Part shown: in pieces, positions 33,341 through 42,396 of the stretch | Layout of the letters: each line of letters starts with the position of its first letter | How positions within the stretch are numbered: the stretch's first letter is position 1 | Source of the DNA: DATFRX01 sp035630615 | GTDB taxonomy: Bacteria; Actinomycetota; Actinomycetes; Propionibacteriales; Nocardioidaceae | DNA: 64,000 bases | Reading direction: 5' to 3' | Assembly: GCA_035630615.1 (NCBI GenBank) | Contig: DASQKI010000019.1 | Location: forward strand, 1 to 64,000 | Program-made: the position numbers and the translations under genes | Notes under the pieces: model-generated | Database searches by the model: none | What the model was told of the DNA's origin: nothing | Seen by the model: only the letters and a program-made list of their open reading frames with translations

Positions 33341-33943
33341 GTGGCAAAGCGTGGTGCCGCACTCGAGCTGGCGGTCCTCGGACTGCTGCACGAGTCGCCT
33401 ATGCACGGCTATGAGCTGCGTAAACGGGTCAACACGCTGTTTGGGTGGGGTCGGGTGTTGTCATATGGCACGCTCTATCCCTGCCTCAAGCAGCTCCTCC
33501 GGGCTGGCCTGATCATTCAGGCCGACACCGACCCGGCCGGAAAGTCTGGTCGGCGCGCTCGCATCGTCTACAAGTTGACGGCTGATGGCAAGGAGCACTT
33601 CGCCGATTTGATGGCGGAGGCCGGGCCGTCCGCCTGGGACGACGAGAGCTTCGGCATCCATTTCGCGTTCTTCGCCCAAACCGATGCGGAGACGCGAATG
33701 CGGATACTCGAGGGCCGGCGCAGCCGGTTAGAGGAGCGGATGGCCGGCGTACGTTCCGCCCTCGCGCGCACTCGGGAGCGTGTCGATGCCTACACCCTCG
33801 AGCTCCACCGGCACGGACTCGACTCGGTCGAGCGCGAAGTGCGCTGGCTCAGTGAGCTGATCGATGTCGAACGCGCCGGTGGCCGCACGACCTCAGACAC
33901 GACCTCGGCTGAAGCATCAGCTGAGCCACAGGAAATTGAGTAA
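33341..33943 (+). CDS. PadR family transcriptional regulator
   Basis: Winged-helix regulator of 200 residues. The N-terminal wHTH starts LELAVLGLLHESPMHGYELRKRV with YGTLYPCLKQLLRAGLI; a C-terminal helical Vir-type dimerisation part (about 90-180) follows. The GTG at 33341 is chosen because GAGGAGC lies just upstream. It ends 16 bp before ino1, so it probably controls inositol synthesis together with itself through the inverted repeat at 33269-33285. The padR-ino1 arrangement is common in Actinobacteria. Confidence 0.9.
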   Translation: MAKRGAALELAVLGLLHESPMHGYELRKRVNTLFGWGRVLSYGTLYPCLKQLLRAGLIIQADTDPAGKSGRRARIVYKLTADGKEHFADLMAEAGPSAWDDESFGIHFAFFAQTDAETRMRILEGRRSRLEERMAGVRSALARTRERVDAYTLELHRHGLDSVEREVRWLSELIDVERAGGRTTSDTTSAEASAEPQEIE

Positions 33944-33959
33944 GGAAAGGGAGACCCAT

Positions 33960-35030
33960 ATGGGTTCGGTACGGGTAGCCATCGTTGGCGTGGGCAACTG
34001 CGCCACGTCGCTCATCCAAGGCGTCGAGTACTACAAGGACGCCGACCCGAACGCGACGGTGCCCGGTCTGATGCACGTCCAGTTCGGTGACTACCACGTG
34101 CGCGACATCGAGTTCGTGGCCGCCTTCGACGTCGACGCCAAGAAGGTCGGTTTCGACCTCGCCGAGGCGACGCAGTCGAGCGAGAACAACACGATCAAGA
34201 TCTGCGACGTGCCGCCGACCGGCATCACCGTCCAGCGCGGCAACACTCTCGACGGACTCGGCAAGTACTACCGCGAGACCATCACCGAGGCCGACGGCGA
34301 GCCCGCCGACGTCGTGCAGGTGCTGCGCGACTCGAGGGCCGATGTGCTGGTCTCGTACCTGCCGGTGGGCTCCGAGGTAGCCGACAAGTTCTACGCCCAG
34401 TGCGCTATCGACGCCGGCGTGGCCTTCGTCAACGCGCTGCCGGTCTTCATCGCCTCCGACCCGGAGTGGGCGGCGAAGTTCGAGGTCGCCGGTGTCCCGA
34501 TCGTCGGCGACGACATCAAGTCGCAGGTCGGCGCGACGATCACCCACCGCGTCATGGCCAAGCTCTTCGAGGACCGTGGCGTGCAGCTGGACCGTACGTA
34601 CCAGCTCAACGTCGGCGGCAACATGGACTTCAAGAACATGCTCGAGCGGGACCGGCTGGAGTCGAAGAAGATCTCCAAGACGCAGGCTGTCACGTCCAAC
34701 CTGGAGCACGAGCTCGGCTCGAGAAACGTGCACATCGGCCCGAGCGACTACGTTCAGTGGCTCGACGACCGCAAGTGGGCCTACGTCCGGCTCGAGGGTC
34801 GGGCCTTCGGCGACGTGCCGCTCAACCTGGAGTACAAGCTCGAGGTCTGGGACTCGCCCAACTCGGCCGGCATCATCATCGACGCCATCCGGGCCGCGAA
34901 GATCGCCCTCGACCGCGGGCTCAGCGGCCCGGTGCACCCGGCGTCGACATACTTCATGAAGTCGCCGCCGATCCAGCGCCCCGACGACGAGGGCCACGCC
35001 GGCATCGAGGCCTTCATCCGCGGCGACTGA
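33960..35030 (+). CDS. ino1: Inositol-1-phosphate synthase (myo-inositol-3-phosphate synthase)
   Basis: NAD-dependent enzyme of 356 residues that isomerises glucose 6-phosphate to inositol 1-phosphate, the entry step to mycothiol and phosphatidylinositol. The NAD motif is VAIVGVGNCATSLIQG (about 6-21); NALPVFIASDPEWA, GDDIKSQVGATITHR, NVGGNMDFKNML and SPNSAGIIIDAIRAAKIA are signatures of the actinobacterial form. GAAAGGGAG precedes the ATG. Co-transcribed with padR. It supplies precursor for mycothiol, which fits the SigR-like thiol-stress promoters elsewhere in the window. Confidence 0.96.
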   Translation: MGSVRVAIVGVGNCATSLIQGVEYYKDADPNATVPGLMHVQFGDYHVRDIEFVAAFDVDAKKVGFDLAEATQSSENNTIKICDVPPTGITVQRGNTLDGLGKYYRETITEADGEPADVVQVLRDSRADVLVSYLPVGSEVADKFYAQCAIDAGVAFVNALPVFIASDPEWAAKFEVAGVPIVGDDIKSQVGATITHRVMAKLFEDRGVQLDRTYQLNVGGNMDFKNMLERDRLESKKISKTQAVTSNLEHELGSRNVHIGPSDYVQWLDDRKWAYVRLEGRAFGDVPLNLEYKLEVWDSPNSAGIIIDAIRAAKIALDRGLSGPVHPASTYFMKSPPIQRPDDEGHAGIEAFIRGD

Positions 35031-35046
35031 TCGCGAATCCAACGAA

Positions 35047-35095
35047 ACGTGACGGGTGCACCAAACTCCGGGTGGGTTCGGTGCACCTGTCACGT
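35047..35095 (+). terminator. Rho-independent-like hairpin after ino1
   Basis: Arms of 16 bp (35047-35062 and 35080-35095) pair with one G-U type mismatch around a 17-nt loop, starting 17 bp after the ino1 stop. No T-run follows, as is common for actinobacterial terminators. Confidence 0.6.
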
Positions 35096-35164
35096 ATGAG
35101 CGACGCCTGCCGGCGAGGCGCTCGCAGCCGCCGACTGACACCAGCGGTCGATAGCGTGGCCGAA

Positions 35165-35797
35165 ATGCGTCGCGTACCGCTCCCGCTCGCCGCCACACTC
35201 AGTGTCGCGCTGGGCCTGTACGGCTGCAACGGCGACGATGGCTCGACTCCTTCGGATGCCAGCTCCGGCACCGACGACACACCCTCGATGGCAGACCTCC
35301 GCTCTGCGTTGTTGACCCTCGACGACATGCCGGCTGGTTGGTCGTCGGTGTCCTACGACCCCGAGTCCGACGACAACGTCTGCCCTGCCGAGGTGGCCGG
35401 GCCGCTCGGCCTCGACGACGAGCCGCCGTCGGCCGCCACGCAGTATGCCGCGAGCCCGCTGCAGGGGCCGAGCTTCTCCGAGGCCGTCCAGGTCGTGCCG
35501 GATGGCCGCGGGCCTGACCTGATGCCGATCGTCGACGACGCCCTGGCGGCGTGCGACGGTCAGGTCTTCAGCGGCCGAACCGCCCGAGTGTCGGACCTCG
35601 ACTTTCCGGACGTCGGCGACGACTCGGCGGCCTACACCATCGACCTCGGCGGCATCCCGGTCGACGTGGTCTACGTCGTCACCGGTGACATCGCCATCGT
35701 CATGTCGAGCTACGACCTGACGGGCGGCGACCCGGTGGACCTGCTCGAGCAGTACGCGGCACGCGCCGTCGACAAGGCAGAGCGCGTACTCGGCTGA
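35165..35797 (+). CDS. Putative lipoprotein
   Basis: Exported protein of 210 residues with a short signal peptide and the lipobox LYGC (Cys21), then an acidic Ser/Thr linker. The mature domain (about 45-208) begins ALLTLDDMPAGWSSV, a pattern found in actinobacterial lipoproteins related to the PknH-like sensor fold. Two cysteines (about 75 and 130) may form a disulfide. It lies alone after the ino1 terminator. Function unknown. Confidence 0.75.
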   Translation: MRRVPLPLAATLSVALGLYGCNGDDGSTPSDASSGTDDTPSMADLRSALLTLDDMPAGWSSVSYDPESDDNVCPAEVAGPLGLDDEPPSAATQYAASPLQGPSFSEAVQVVPDGRGPDLMPIVDDALAACDGQVFSGRTARVSDLDFPDVGDDSAAYTIDLGGIPVDVVYVVTGDIAIVMSSYDLTGGDPVDLLEQYAARAVDKAERVLG

Positions 35798-35849
35798 GCC
35801 GCCGTCGATAGGGTGCGCGCATGCGTGGCGCGCCCGCTTGGACCGGTCC

Positions 35850-37151
35850 GTGACCGAGACGCGCGACGACCTCCGACTGCGCGATCTCGACGGCTTCCGG
35901 AAGCTGGTTGCGGTCCGACTCTCCTCGCAGCTCGGCGACGGCCTCTTCGCGGCCGGACTTACCTGGCTCGTCCTGCTGTCGCCGGAGCGCCGGCAGTCGC
36001 CGACCGAGGTGGCCGTCGCGGCGGCAGTCTTGCTGCTGCCCTTCAGCGTGGTGGGCCCTTTCACGGGCGTCTTCTTGGATCGCTGGTCGCGACGCCAGGT
36101 GCTCGCGTGGGGACAGCCGGTGCGGATCGCCATGGTCGCCGGGCTGATCGTGGCCGGCGACCGGGTCAGCCTGGTCGTCGCGTATGCCCTGGCCGTCGGC
36201 TGCCTCGGCGTCAACCGGTTCCTGCTGGCGGCGCTTTCGGCCGGCCTGCCCCATGTCGTGCCACCGCCCTTGCTGCTACGCGCCAACGCCCTCGCGCCGA
36301 CGGCAGGGACGGTCGCCGTGGTCGTCGGTCTCGCCCTCGGAGGCGGTCTCCTGGCGGCCTTCGGTGACAACAGCGGTGACGACGACGGTGGCGTGGGCTC
36401 GGCGCTGGCGCTGCTCGCGGCGACGATCGCGTTCGCCACGGCCAGCTTGTTGGCACGCCGTCTCGACCGTCGCCGGCTCGGACCGGATCGAGCGCCGGGG
36501 CCGACCGCGTTGTCGCGCGAGCTCTCCGTGGTGGTCGAAGGGCTCCGTCGCGGGCTGCGTCACCTCCGACAGCGTCCGGCCGCCGGCCATGCGCTGATGA
36601 TGATCGCCTCCCACCGGTTCTGGTTCGGGCTCTGGACCGTCCAGGTCGCGATGCTCGCGCTCCATGGCGACGGCGAACGCGACGTACCGACGGCGGCGCT
36701 GGTGGCGTCCGTATCCGGCGCCGGGTTCGTCACCGCGGCGATCGCGACGCCCCCAGGCCGGCGCCGGCTCGGCGATCGCGGCTACGTCACGCTGCTCCTC
36801 GCCGCCAGCGCGGTCGTGGTCGGCGTCCTCACTCCGATCGCCGGCGTCGCGGCGCTCATGGTCGCCGGGTACGTCGCGGGCCTCGGTGCCCAAGGCGTCA
36901 AGATCTGCGTCGACACCGCCGTCCAGCGTCACGTGGCCGACGACTATCTCGGCCGGGCGTTCGCCCTCTACGACGTCGCGTTCAACGTCGCGTTCGTCTC
37001 CGCCGCCGGCCTCGCGGCGGCGATCGTGCCAAAGTCGGGTCAAAGCTGGCTCGCCATCGGACTGGCGACATTCGGCCTGGCGTTGACCGCGCTCTGGTAC
37101 CGATTTGTCTGCGATGATGGCGCTGACTTGACCAAGTCCATCGATCGGTAG
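35850..37151 (+). CDS. MFS transporter (EntS-like exporter)
   Basis: Twelve-helix MFS protein of about 433 residues; LRDLDGFRKLVAVRLSSQLGDGLFAAGL and the LDRWSRRQVL motif A resemble the enterobactin exporter-like group. A GTG at 35850 or a TTG at 35838 could start it; neither has a clear ribosome binding site. It ends 5 bp before the PYPGQQ-repeat protein gene. Exports of siderophores, drugs or small metabolites are known for the family. Confidence 0.82.
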   Translation: MTETRDDLRLRDLDGFRKLVAVRLSSQLGDGLFAAGLTWLVLLSPERRQSPTEVAVAAAVLLLPFSVVGPFTGVFLDRWSRRQVLAWGQPVRIAMVAGLIVAGDRVSLVVAYALAVGCLGVNRFLLAALSAGLPHVVPPPLLLRANALAPTAGTVAVVVGLALGGGLLAAFGDNSGDDDGGVGSALALLAATIAFATASLLARRLDRRRLGPDRAPGPTALSRELSVVVEGLRRGLRHLRQRPAAGHALMMIASHRFWFGLWTVQVAMLALHGDGERDVPTAALVASVSGAGFVTAAIATPPGRRRLGDRGYVTLLLAASAVVVGVLTPIAGVAALMVAGYVAGLGAQGVKICVDTAVQRHVADDYLGRAFALYDVAFNVAFVSAAGLAAAIVPKSGQSWLAIGLATFGLALTALWYRFVCDDGADLTKSIDR

Positions 37152-37156
37152 ACGAG

Positions 37157-37906
37157 ATGTCTGCACAGCAACCGCCGCCGTATCCGGGGCCCTACGGCGA
37201 AGAGCCGCCACCGGGACAGCAACCGCCGTATCCCGGTCCGCCGGCGCAGCCGCCTCCGAATCCGTACGCGCAGCCCGGACAGCAGCCCCCTCCCTATCCC
37301 GGCCAGCAGCCGTATCCCGGCCAGCAGCAGCCCTACCCGGGACAACAGCCCTACCCGGGACAACAGGCCTACCCGGGACAACAGCCATACCCGGGACAAC
37401 AGCCATACCCGGGCTATCCGCAATACCCCGGATCCCCGCCACCTCCGAAGCCGCCGCCAGACTCCACCGCGCGAATGATCGGCTGGATCCTTGCTGGGAC
37501 GGCAGTCGTCGTCGGCATCGCCGCGTTCTTGACGTGGGGAACCGTCGAGGTGCTAGACCAAAGCTTCGACGTCAATGGCGTCACGGGCAGTGATATCCCC
37601 GGCGACGATGACGTCACTGACGGCATCTTCACCTTGATCTTTGCCGTCGCGGTCCTCGGTTTCGGTGTTGTCCGCGCATTTGGCTCGCTGTCGTTGACGG
37701 CCGGGATCATCGGCACCGTGCTCGGGGCACTGACTACTCTTGTCGCGATCATCGACATAGCCGACTTTCAGGACAAGGAGGATGAGGCTCGGGCGATCTC
37801 AGGCGGCGCGGTCGATGCCTCGATCGGCATCGGCCTTTGGCTGACACTGGCGGCCGGCGCCGCGATGCTGCTCGTCGGCATCGTCGGCATCATCAAGCGG
37901 CGCTGA
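37157..37906 (+). CDS. Proline-rich repeat membrane protein
   Basis: Protein of 249 residues. The first 105 residues are a cytoplasmic Pro/Gln/Tyr/Gly tail with tandem PYPGQQ units; the rest has four membrane helices (about 107-127, 154-174, 180-200, 226-246) with an acidic loop between helices 1 and 2. Similar architectures are widespread in Actinobacteria as proteins of unknown function, often annotated by their DUF4064-like membrane part. It starts 5 bp after the MFS gene, so they may be co-transcribed. Confidence 0.78.
   Translation: MSAQQPPPYPGPYGEEPPPGQQPPYPGPPAQPPPNPYAQPGQQPPPYPGQQPYPGQQQPYPGQQPYPGQQAYPGQQPYPGQQPYPGYPQYPGSPPPPKPPPDSTARMIGWILAGTAVVVGIAAFLTWGTVEVLDQSFDVNGVTGSDIPGDDDVTDGIFTLIFAVAVLGFGVVRAFGSLSLTAGIIGTVLGALTTLVAIIDIADFQDKEDEARAISGGAVDASIGIGLWLTLAAGAAMLLVGIVGIIKRR
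37290..37425 (+). repeat. Tandem repeat encoding PYPGQQ
   Basis: Seven to eight imperfect 15-18-bp units (taccc-gggacaacag type) lie inside the proline-rich membrane protein gene. The central copies are nearly identical at the DNA level, which indicates recent expansion. Confidence 0.85.
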
Positions 37907-37931
37907 GCGTCCCGACCACTCGGCCCTGGCG

Positions 37932-38462
37932 TCAGCAGCGGGCCGGCTCGGCCGCCACCGTCACCGATCGCGTCGGCAGGGTGCGACACGACGGCGGGTC
38001 AGAGGTCACGAACTCACAGTCGTCGGCGACGTCGTCGCGCTTCATGGCGCCGTAGACCCGGTCGAAGTCGGCTCCGCAGTGCACCTTGTCGGTCCGGTGG
38101 TCCTTGGCCAGATAGACGATGTCCTTGCCGTCGCCGCCGAAGACGCGATCTCGCTGGCCGCCGGGGATGAACCCGTCCCGACCGGTTCCACCGCGCACCT
38201 CGTCCCGGCCGGGTCCGCCGTAGAGGTAGTCGCCGCCCGTGCCGCCATAGGCCTCGTCGTTTCCGCCGTCGGCGTACAGCCAGTCCTGCCCGCCGAAGGC
38301 CAAGAGGACATCGGCGCCGTCGGTGCCGCGCAGGTCCTCACCGTGACCGGTGCCGGTGATCGTCGAGCCGGTCATTCCCATCGCGGAGCCGGCGACGACG
38401 GTCAGGGCGGCCGCGCCGCCGCCCGCGACGACCGCTAGGCGTCGGATGCTCGTGATGCGCAT
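37932..38462 (-). CDS. Secreted RTX-like calcium-binding repeat protein
   Basis: Protein of 176 residues with a Sec signal peptide (about 1-28, RRLAVVAGGGAAALTVVAGSA) and consecutive RTX nonapeptides from residue 45 to 115 (GTDGADVLLA, GGNDEAYGG, GPGRDEVRGG, GGDGKDIVYL). A C-terminal region with Cys residues (HCGADFDRVYG, DDCEFV) follows. It is much shorter than RTX toxins and has no type I secretion signal that I can see. Structural relative of the 20855 protein. Confidence 0.78.
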   Translation of the reverse strand: MRITSIRRLAVVAGGGAAALTVVAGSAMGMTGSTITGTGHGEDLRGTDGADVLLAFGGQDWLYADGGNDEAYGGTGGDYLYGGPGRDEVRGGTGRDGFIPGGQRDRVFGGDGKDIVYLAKDHRTDKVHCGADFDRVYGAMKRDDVADDCEFVTSDPPSCRTLPTRSVTVAAEPARC

Positions 38463-38575
38463 GTCTCATCTCCCTCGAGTACGTGATGCCGCCGACCCGA
38501 TCGGCTCGGCAACTCGATAACGCGGCGGCGGCTACGTCGGTTGTCCTGCGCCGCGAGATCGTCGGCGTTCAAGCG

Positions 38576-40030
38576 TCAGTGCTCCTGCTCGGCCCACCAC
38601 ACGAGCAACTCGTCACGGGCGCGTTGAGTCCCCAACGGTCCATGCTCCAAACGGAGCTCGAGCAGATGCCGATAGGCCTTGCCGACGGCCGGTCCCGGCG
38701 CGATGTCGAGGACGCGCATGATCTCGTTGCCGTCGAGGTCGGGTCGCATCGCGGCGAGCTCTTCTTCCTCCGACAGCCGCGCGATGCGTTCCTCGAGATG
38801 GTCGTAGGTCCGCCGCAGCCGTTCGGCCTTGCGACGATTGCGCGTCGTACAGTCGGCGCGAGTCAGCACATGCAGGCGTTCGAGCTGGTCGCCGGCATCG
38901 CGTACGTAGCGGCGCACGGCTGAGTCGGTCCACTCGCCGCCGCCGTACCCGTGAAACCGCAGGTGCAAAGCGACCAGCGCCGCGACCGCCTCGATCGTGT
39001 CCTTCGAAAACCGCAGCCGGCGCATCCGCTTGATCGTCATCTTGGCGCCGACCGCGTCGTGGTGGTGAAAGGTCACGCTGCCGTCGGCACCGAACCGTCG
39101 CGTACGCGGCTTGCCGATGTCGTGCATCAGCGCGGCGAATCGGACAACGAAGTCGGGGCCGCCGTCGGGCAGCCGCTCCTCGAGCTCGATGGCCTGGTCG
39201 AGCACGGTCAGTGTGTGCTCGTAGACGTCCTTGTGTCGGTGATGCTCGTCGCGCTCGAGTCGCAGCGCCGGCAGCTCCGGCAGCACGTGAGCGGCAAGCC
39301 CCGTGTCGACCATGAGCCGGAGACCGAGGCGGGGCTGCGGAGCGTTGATCAGCTTGACGAGCTCGTCGCGGATCCGCTCGGCCGACACGATCTCGAGCCG
39401 GTCGGCCATCGCCTTGATCGCGACGATCGCCTCGGGGTCGACGTCGAAGCCGAGCTGCGCCGCGAACCGGGCGGCCCGCATCATCCGCAGCGGGTCGTCG
39501 TCGAACGACTGCTCCGGTGTGCTCGGCGTACGCAGCAAGCCCCGCGAGAGGTCGGCGAGACCGTCGTAGGGGTCGACGAACGCGAGCTCCGGCAGTCGGA
39601 CCGCCATGGCGTTGACGGTGAAGTCGCGCCGGGACAGGTCGCCCTCGAGGGTGTCGCCGTAGTCGACCTGCGGCTTGCGTGAGTCGAGCTCATAGGTCTC
39701 CGAGCGGTACGTCGTGATCTCGATATGACGGTCACCCTTGCGGCAGCCGATCGTGCCGAACGCCCGCCCAACGTCCCAGACGGCGTCGGCCCAACCTTCG
39801 ACGAGCTTCTCGGTCACCTCCGGCCGGGCCGAGGTCGCGAGATCCAAGTCCCCGCCGAGCCGATCCATCAGGGCGTCGCGGACCGATCCGCCAACCAGGG
39901 CCAGCTCGTGGCCGGCCGCCTCGAACCGCCCACCCAACTCACCCACGACCGGCGACACCACGAGCAGTTGGCGCACGGCGGACTGCTGCGCGGCATTGAG
40001 CGACGGCGGCACCGAGGGGCGGACAGGCAC
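38576..40030 (-). CDS. pcnA: CCA tRNA nucleotidyltransferase
   Basis: Adds or repairs the 3' CCA of tRNAs; 484 residues, the usual length for actinobacterial enzymes. The polymerase-beta head has GGSVRD (47-52) and catalytic Asp61 and Asp63 in GGDLDLATS, followed by RRDFTVNAMA and the DDPLRMMRAARFAAQ binding helix. A C-terminal HD domain (HHRHKDVYEHTL, FAALMHDIGKPRTR) may hydrolyse phosphate ends. It marks the left end of the conserved origin block and is divergent from the DUF6049 gene; the NUDIX gene usually found between them is absent. Confidence 0.94.
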   Translation of the reverse strand: MPVRPSVPPSLNAAQQSAVRQLLVVSPVVGELGGRFEAAGHELALVGGSVRDALMDRLGGDLDLATSARPEVTEKLVEGWADAVWDVGRAFGTIGCRKGDRHIEITTYRSETYELDSRKPQVDYGDTLEGDLSRRDFTVNAMAVRLPELAFVDPYDGLADLSRGLLRTPSTPEQSFDDDPLRMMRAARFAAQLGFDVDPEAIVAIKAMADRLEIVSAERIRDELVKLINAPQPRLGLRLMVDTGLAAHVLPELPALRLERDEHHRHKDVYEHTLTVLDQAIELEERLPDGGPDFVVRFAALMHDIGKPRTRRFGADGSVTFHHHDAVGAKMTIKRMRRLRFSKDTIEAVAALVALHLRFHGYGGGEWTDSAVRRYVRDAGDQLERLHVLTRADCTTRNRRKAERLRRTYDHLEERIARLSEEEELAAMRPDLDGNEIMRVLDIAPGPAVGKAYRHLLELRLEHGPLGTQRARDELLVWWAEQEH

Positions 40031-40176
40031 GCCGACCTACTTTACGCAGCGCACCGCCCCCATCTGCACGCCGCGTGGCGTTCTCGCGCGCAACTCTGGC
40101 GACTCGGCCCGGTGACCGTCGGTCGCCGATTGGACACGCCGTAGCATTGGCGGGTGGTCGGCTCGGTGATCGCCCG

Positions 40177-42396
40177 GTGAGCAAGACGCTTCTTGCGGCC
40201 GCGGCGCTGACGCTCCTCCCGATGACCGTGCCCGCACCGCCCTCGGCAACCGCCGGCGTGGGCGGCAGCGGCGCTATGGCGCAGGCCAGCGCTTCCGCGA
40301 CCCAACGGGCGTCGGTGACGGCCGGCCCCAGGCGATCGGACGAGCCCGACACCGGCCTCGCCGTCACGCTCGATCGGATCTCACCGCAATACCTCCAGCC
40401 CGGCGACACGATCGACGTCTCCGGCACAATCACCAATCTCGATCGCGAAGCCTGGCGGGATCTCCAGGTCTATCTCGTCGCACCGGTCGCCGTCGCCACC
40501 ACGACCGACGAGCTCGCGGACATGGCCGGCACGTCGGCCAAGACAGCGGACGGCAGTCGGATTCTCAAGAACGGCCGCTATCGCGAGCTTGGGCCGCTCG
40601 ACCCCGGCAGCTCGGTCTCGTTCGATCTGTCGGTGCCCTTTCGCGATCTCGGACTGTCGCCGACCGCGTACGGCGTCTACACCCTCTCGGTCCAGGTCCG
40701 CGCGAGCGACCCCCTCGACCGCCGTCTCACCGCCGGGCGCGCCCGCAGCCTGATTCCCCTGATGCCCGACGACGGCCCCCGGGTCGGTGTCTCGACGATC
40801 TGGCCGTTTCGGTCCACCGTGATCCGCGACGCCGACGGCGCGTACGAGGACCAGGACGAGCTCATCGACGACATCCGCCCCGGCGGCCGGCTGCGAACGA
40901 TGCTCGACCTGGCGCAGACCGCGGGCGGGATCCCCATCTCGCTCCTCGTCGACCCCGCCGTCCTCGACGCCCTGCGCCGGATCGCCTCCGGCGATACCAC
41001 GCGGCCCAAGGGACCGGGGGCGCCGTCAGAATCGCCCTCGACGAGCGACGGCAACGCCCTCGGGTCGATCCAGGCCCAGACCAGCGACCAACGTCTCGCG
41101 ACGGTCTTCCTCGACGACTTGTCGGCGGTCGGCTCCGCCAACCAGGTGTGGACCGAGGGCTACGGCGGGCCCGACCTGACGTCGTTCAACGGCTACGACA
41201 GCGACCGGCTGTGCCGCACCATCACGCGCGCGACCAAGGCCACATTGGACGACCTCGGCCTGTCAGCGTCGCGGGTCTACCTCCCGAGCGGGGTCCTCGA
41301 TCCCGAGGCACTCGACGCCCTCTGCCCGAAGATCACCACGTTCGTCGGAAGCGACCAGGTCAGGCGCTGGGCGCCGTCCGACGGACCGATCGGCAACGTC
41401 CACGGTGGCGGCAGCCGGGCGCGGGTGATCGTGACCGACGACGCACTGCTCACCGGCGGCCCGGAGCCCGGCCCGACCGACACCGCGCTCCAGATGCGTC
41501 AGCGCCTGCTGTCCGAGGCCGCCGTGCTGTCCCTCGAGGCCGAGGCGGATGGACGCGACGATGCGCCGAGCCTCGTGATGATGCCCGACGACAACTGGGA
41601 TGCCGGCCGCACTGCGACTTCGGCCGACTTCTTCTCGGCCTTCGACGCGCCCTGGATCTATCCGACGACGCTCACCGAGGAGCTCGGCGACGGCCCCCGC
41701 AAGGCCGCTCGCAACCTTCGGGTCCGACATAAGGTCGACGGGCGCGACGACCCGCCGCTGCCGTCTTCGCTAGCCCGCACGGCCGACCAGATCCGCGGCC
41801 GCGGCGTCATCATGTTCGCCGTCACCCGCGACGACCGGTCGGTCCTGAACTTCTACGACCAGTCCGCCTCGCTGACCGTCGCCGAGCAATGGCGGGTCGA
41901 CCCCGAGGCGTCCCAGGAGATCGCGGACGAGACCATCGATCAGCTCGACGCGTCGATCGACAGGGTCACGATCGCGGCGCCCGAGTACGTCACGCTCTCG
42001 AGCAGCAGCGGCCAGTTTCCCTTGACGATCACCAACGGCCTGGACTGGCCGATCAGGGTCGGAGTACAGCTCGACGCCGAGGACGGTGGCGTGACCATCG
42101 CCGACGACGAGGTCATCGACGTCGACCCCAGGCAGAGCACGACCGTCAATGTGGAGGTCAACGCCGAAGACGTCAGCGTCAGCGAGGTCACCGCCCGACT
42201 CACGACGCCGCAGGGCCGGCCGTTCGGCGAGCCGACCACGTTCAACATGCGCAGCAGCGTCGTCGGCACGGTGATCTGGATCGCGCTCGGCGCGGCGGGA
42301 GCCGTCATCATCTTGGCCATCGGGCGACGGATCCGGCGTTCGCGTCGATCCCGCGGCGAGTCCGCCGACGCCGCCGCGCCCGGTGACGCCGGATGA
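40177..42396 (+). CDS. DUF6049 family secreted/membrane-anchored protein
   Basis: Envelope protein of 739 residues always found upstream of murJ in Actinobacteria. It has a signal peptide (1-23), a large extracellular region with Ig-like strands at the start (LQPGDTIDVSGTITNLDREAW) and a glycosidase-like middle, and a C-terminal membrane helix (VVGTVIWIALGAAGAVIILAI) with a basic tail. The GTG at 40177 places the signal peptide at the very N-terminus. Overlaps murJ by ATGA. Role unknown; linkage to MurJ suggests cell-wall assembly. Confidence 0.85.
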   Translation: MSKTLLAAAALTLLPMTVPAPPSATAGVGGSGAMAQASASATQRASVTAGPRRSDEPDTGLAVTLDRISPQYLQPGDTIDVSGTITNLDREAWRDLQVYLVAPVAVATTTDELADMAGTSAKTADGSRILKNGRYRELGPLDPGSSVSFDLSVPFRDLGLSPTAYGVYTLSVQVRASDPLDRRLTAGRARSLIPLMPDDGPRVGVSTIWPFRSTVIRDADGAYEDQDELIDDIRPGGRLRTMLDLAQTAGGIPISLLVDPAVLDALRRIASGDTTRPKGPGAPSESPSTSDGNALGSIQAQTSDQRLATVFLDDLSAVGSANQVWTEGYGGPDLTSFNGYDSDRLCRTITRATKATLDDLGLSASRVYLPSGVLDPEALDALCPKITTFVGSDQVRRWAPSDGPIGNVHGGGSRARVIVTDDALLTGGPEPGPTDTALQMRQRLLSEAAVLSLEAEADGRDDAPSLVMMPDDNWDAGRTATSADFFSAFDAPWIYPTTLTEELGDGPRKAARNLRVRHKVDGRDDPPLPSSLARTADQIRGRGVIMFAVTRDDRSVLNFYDQSASLTVAEQWRVDPEASQEIADETIDQLDASIDRVTIAAPEYVTLSSSSGQFPLTITNGLDWPIRVGVQLDAEDGGVTIADDEVIDVDPRQSTTVNVEVNAEDVSVSEVTARLTTPQGRPFGEPTTFNMRSSVVGTVIWIALGAAGAVIILAIGRRIRRSRRSRGESADAAAPGDAG

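Noticed and set aside
37290..37425. Possible CRISPR array from the regular tandem units
   Set aside because: Units are 15-18 bp without spacers and lie in frame inside a coding sequence.
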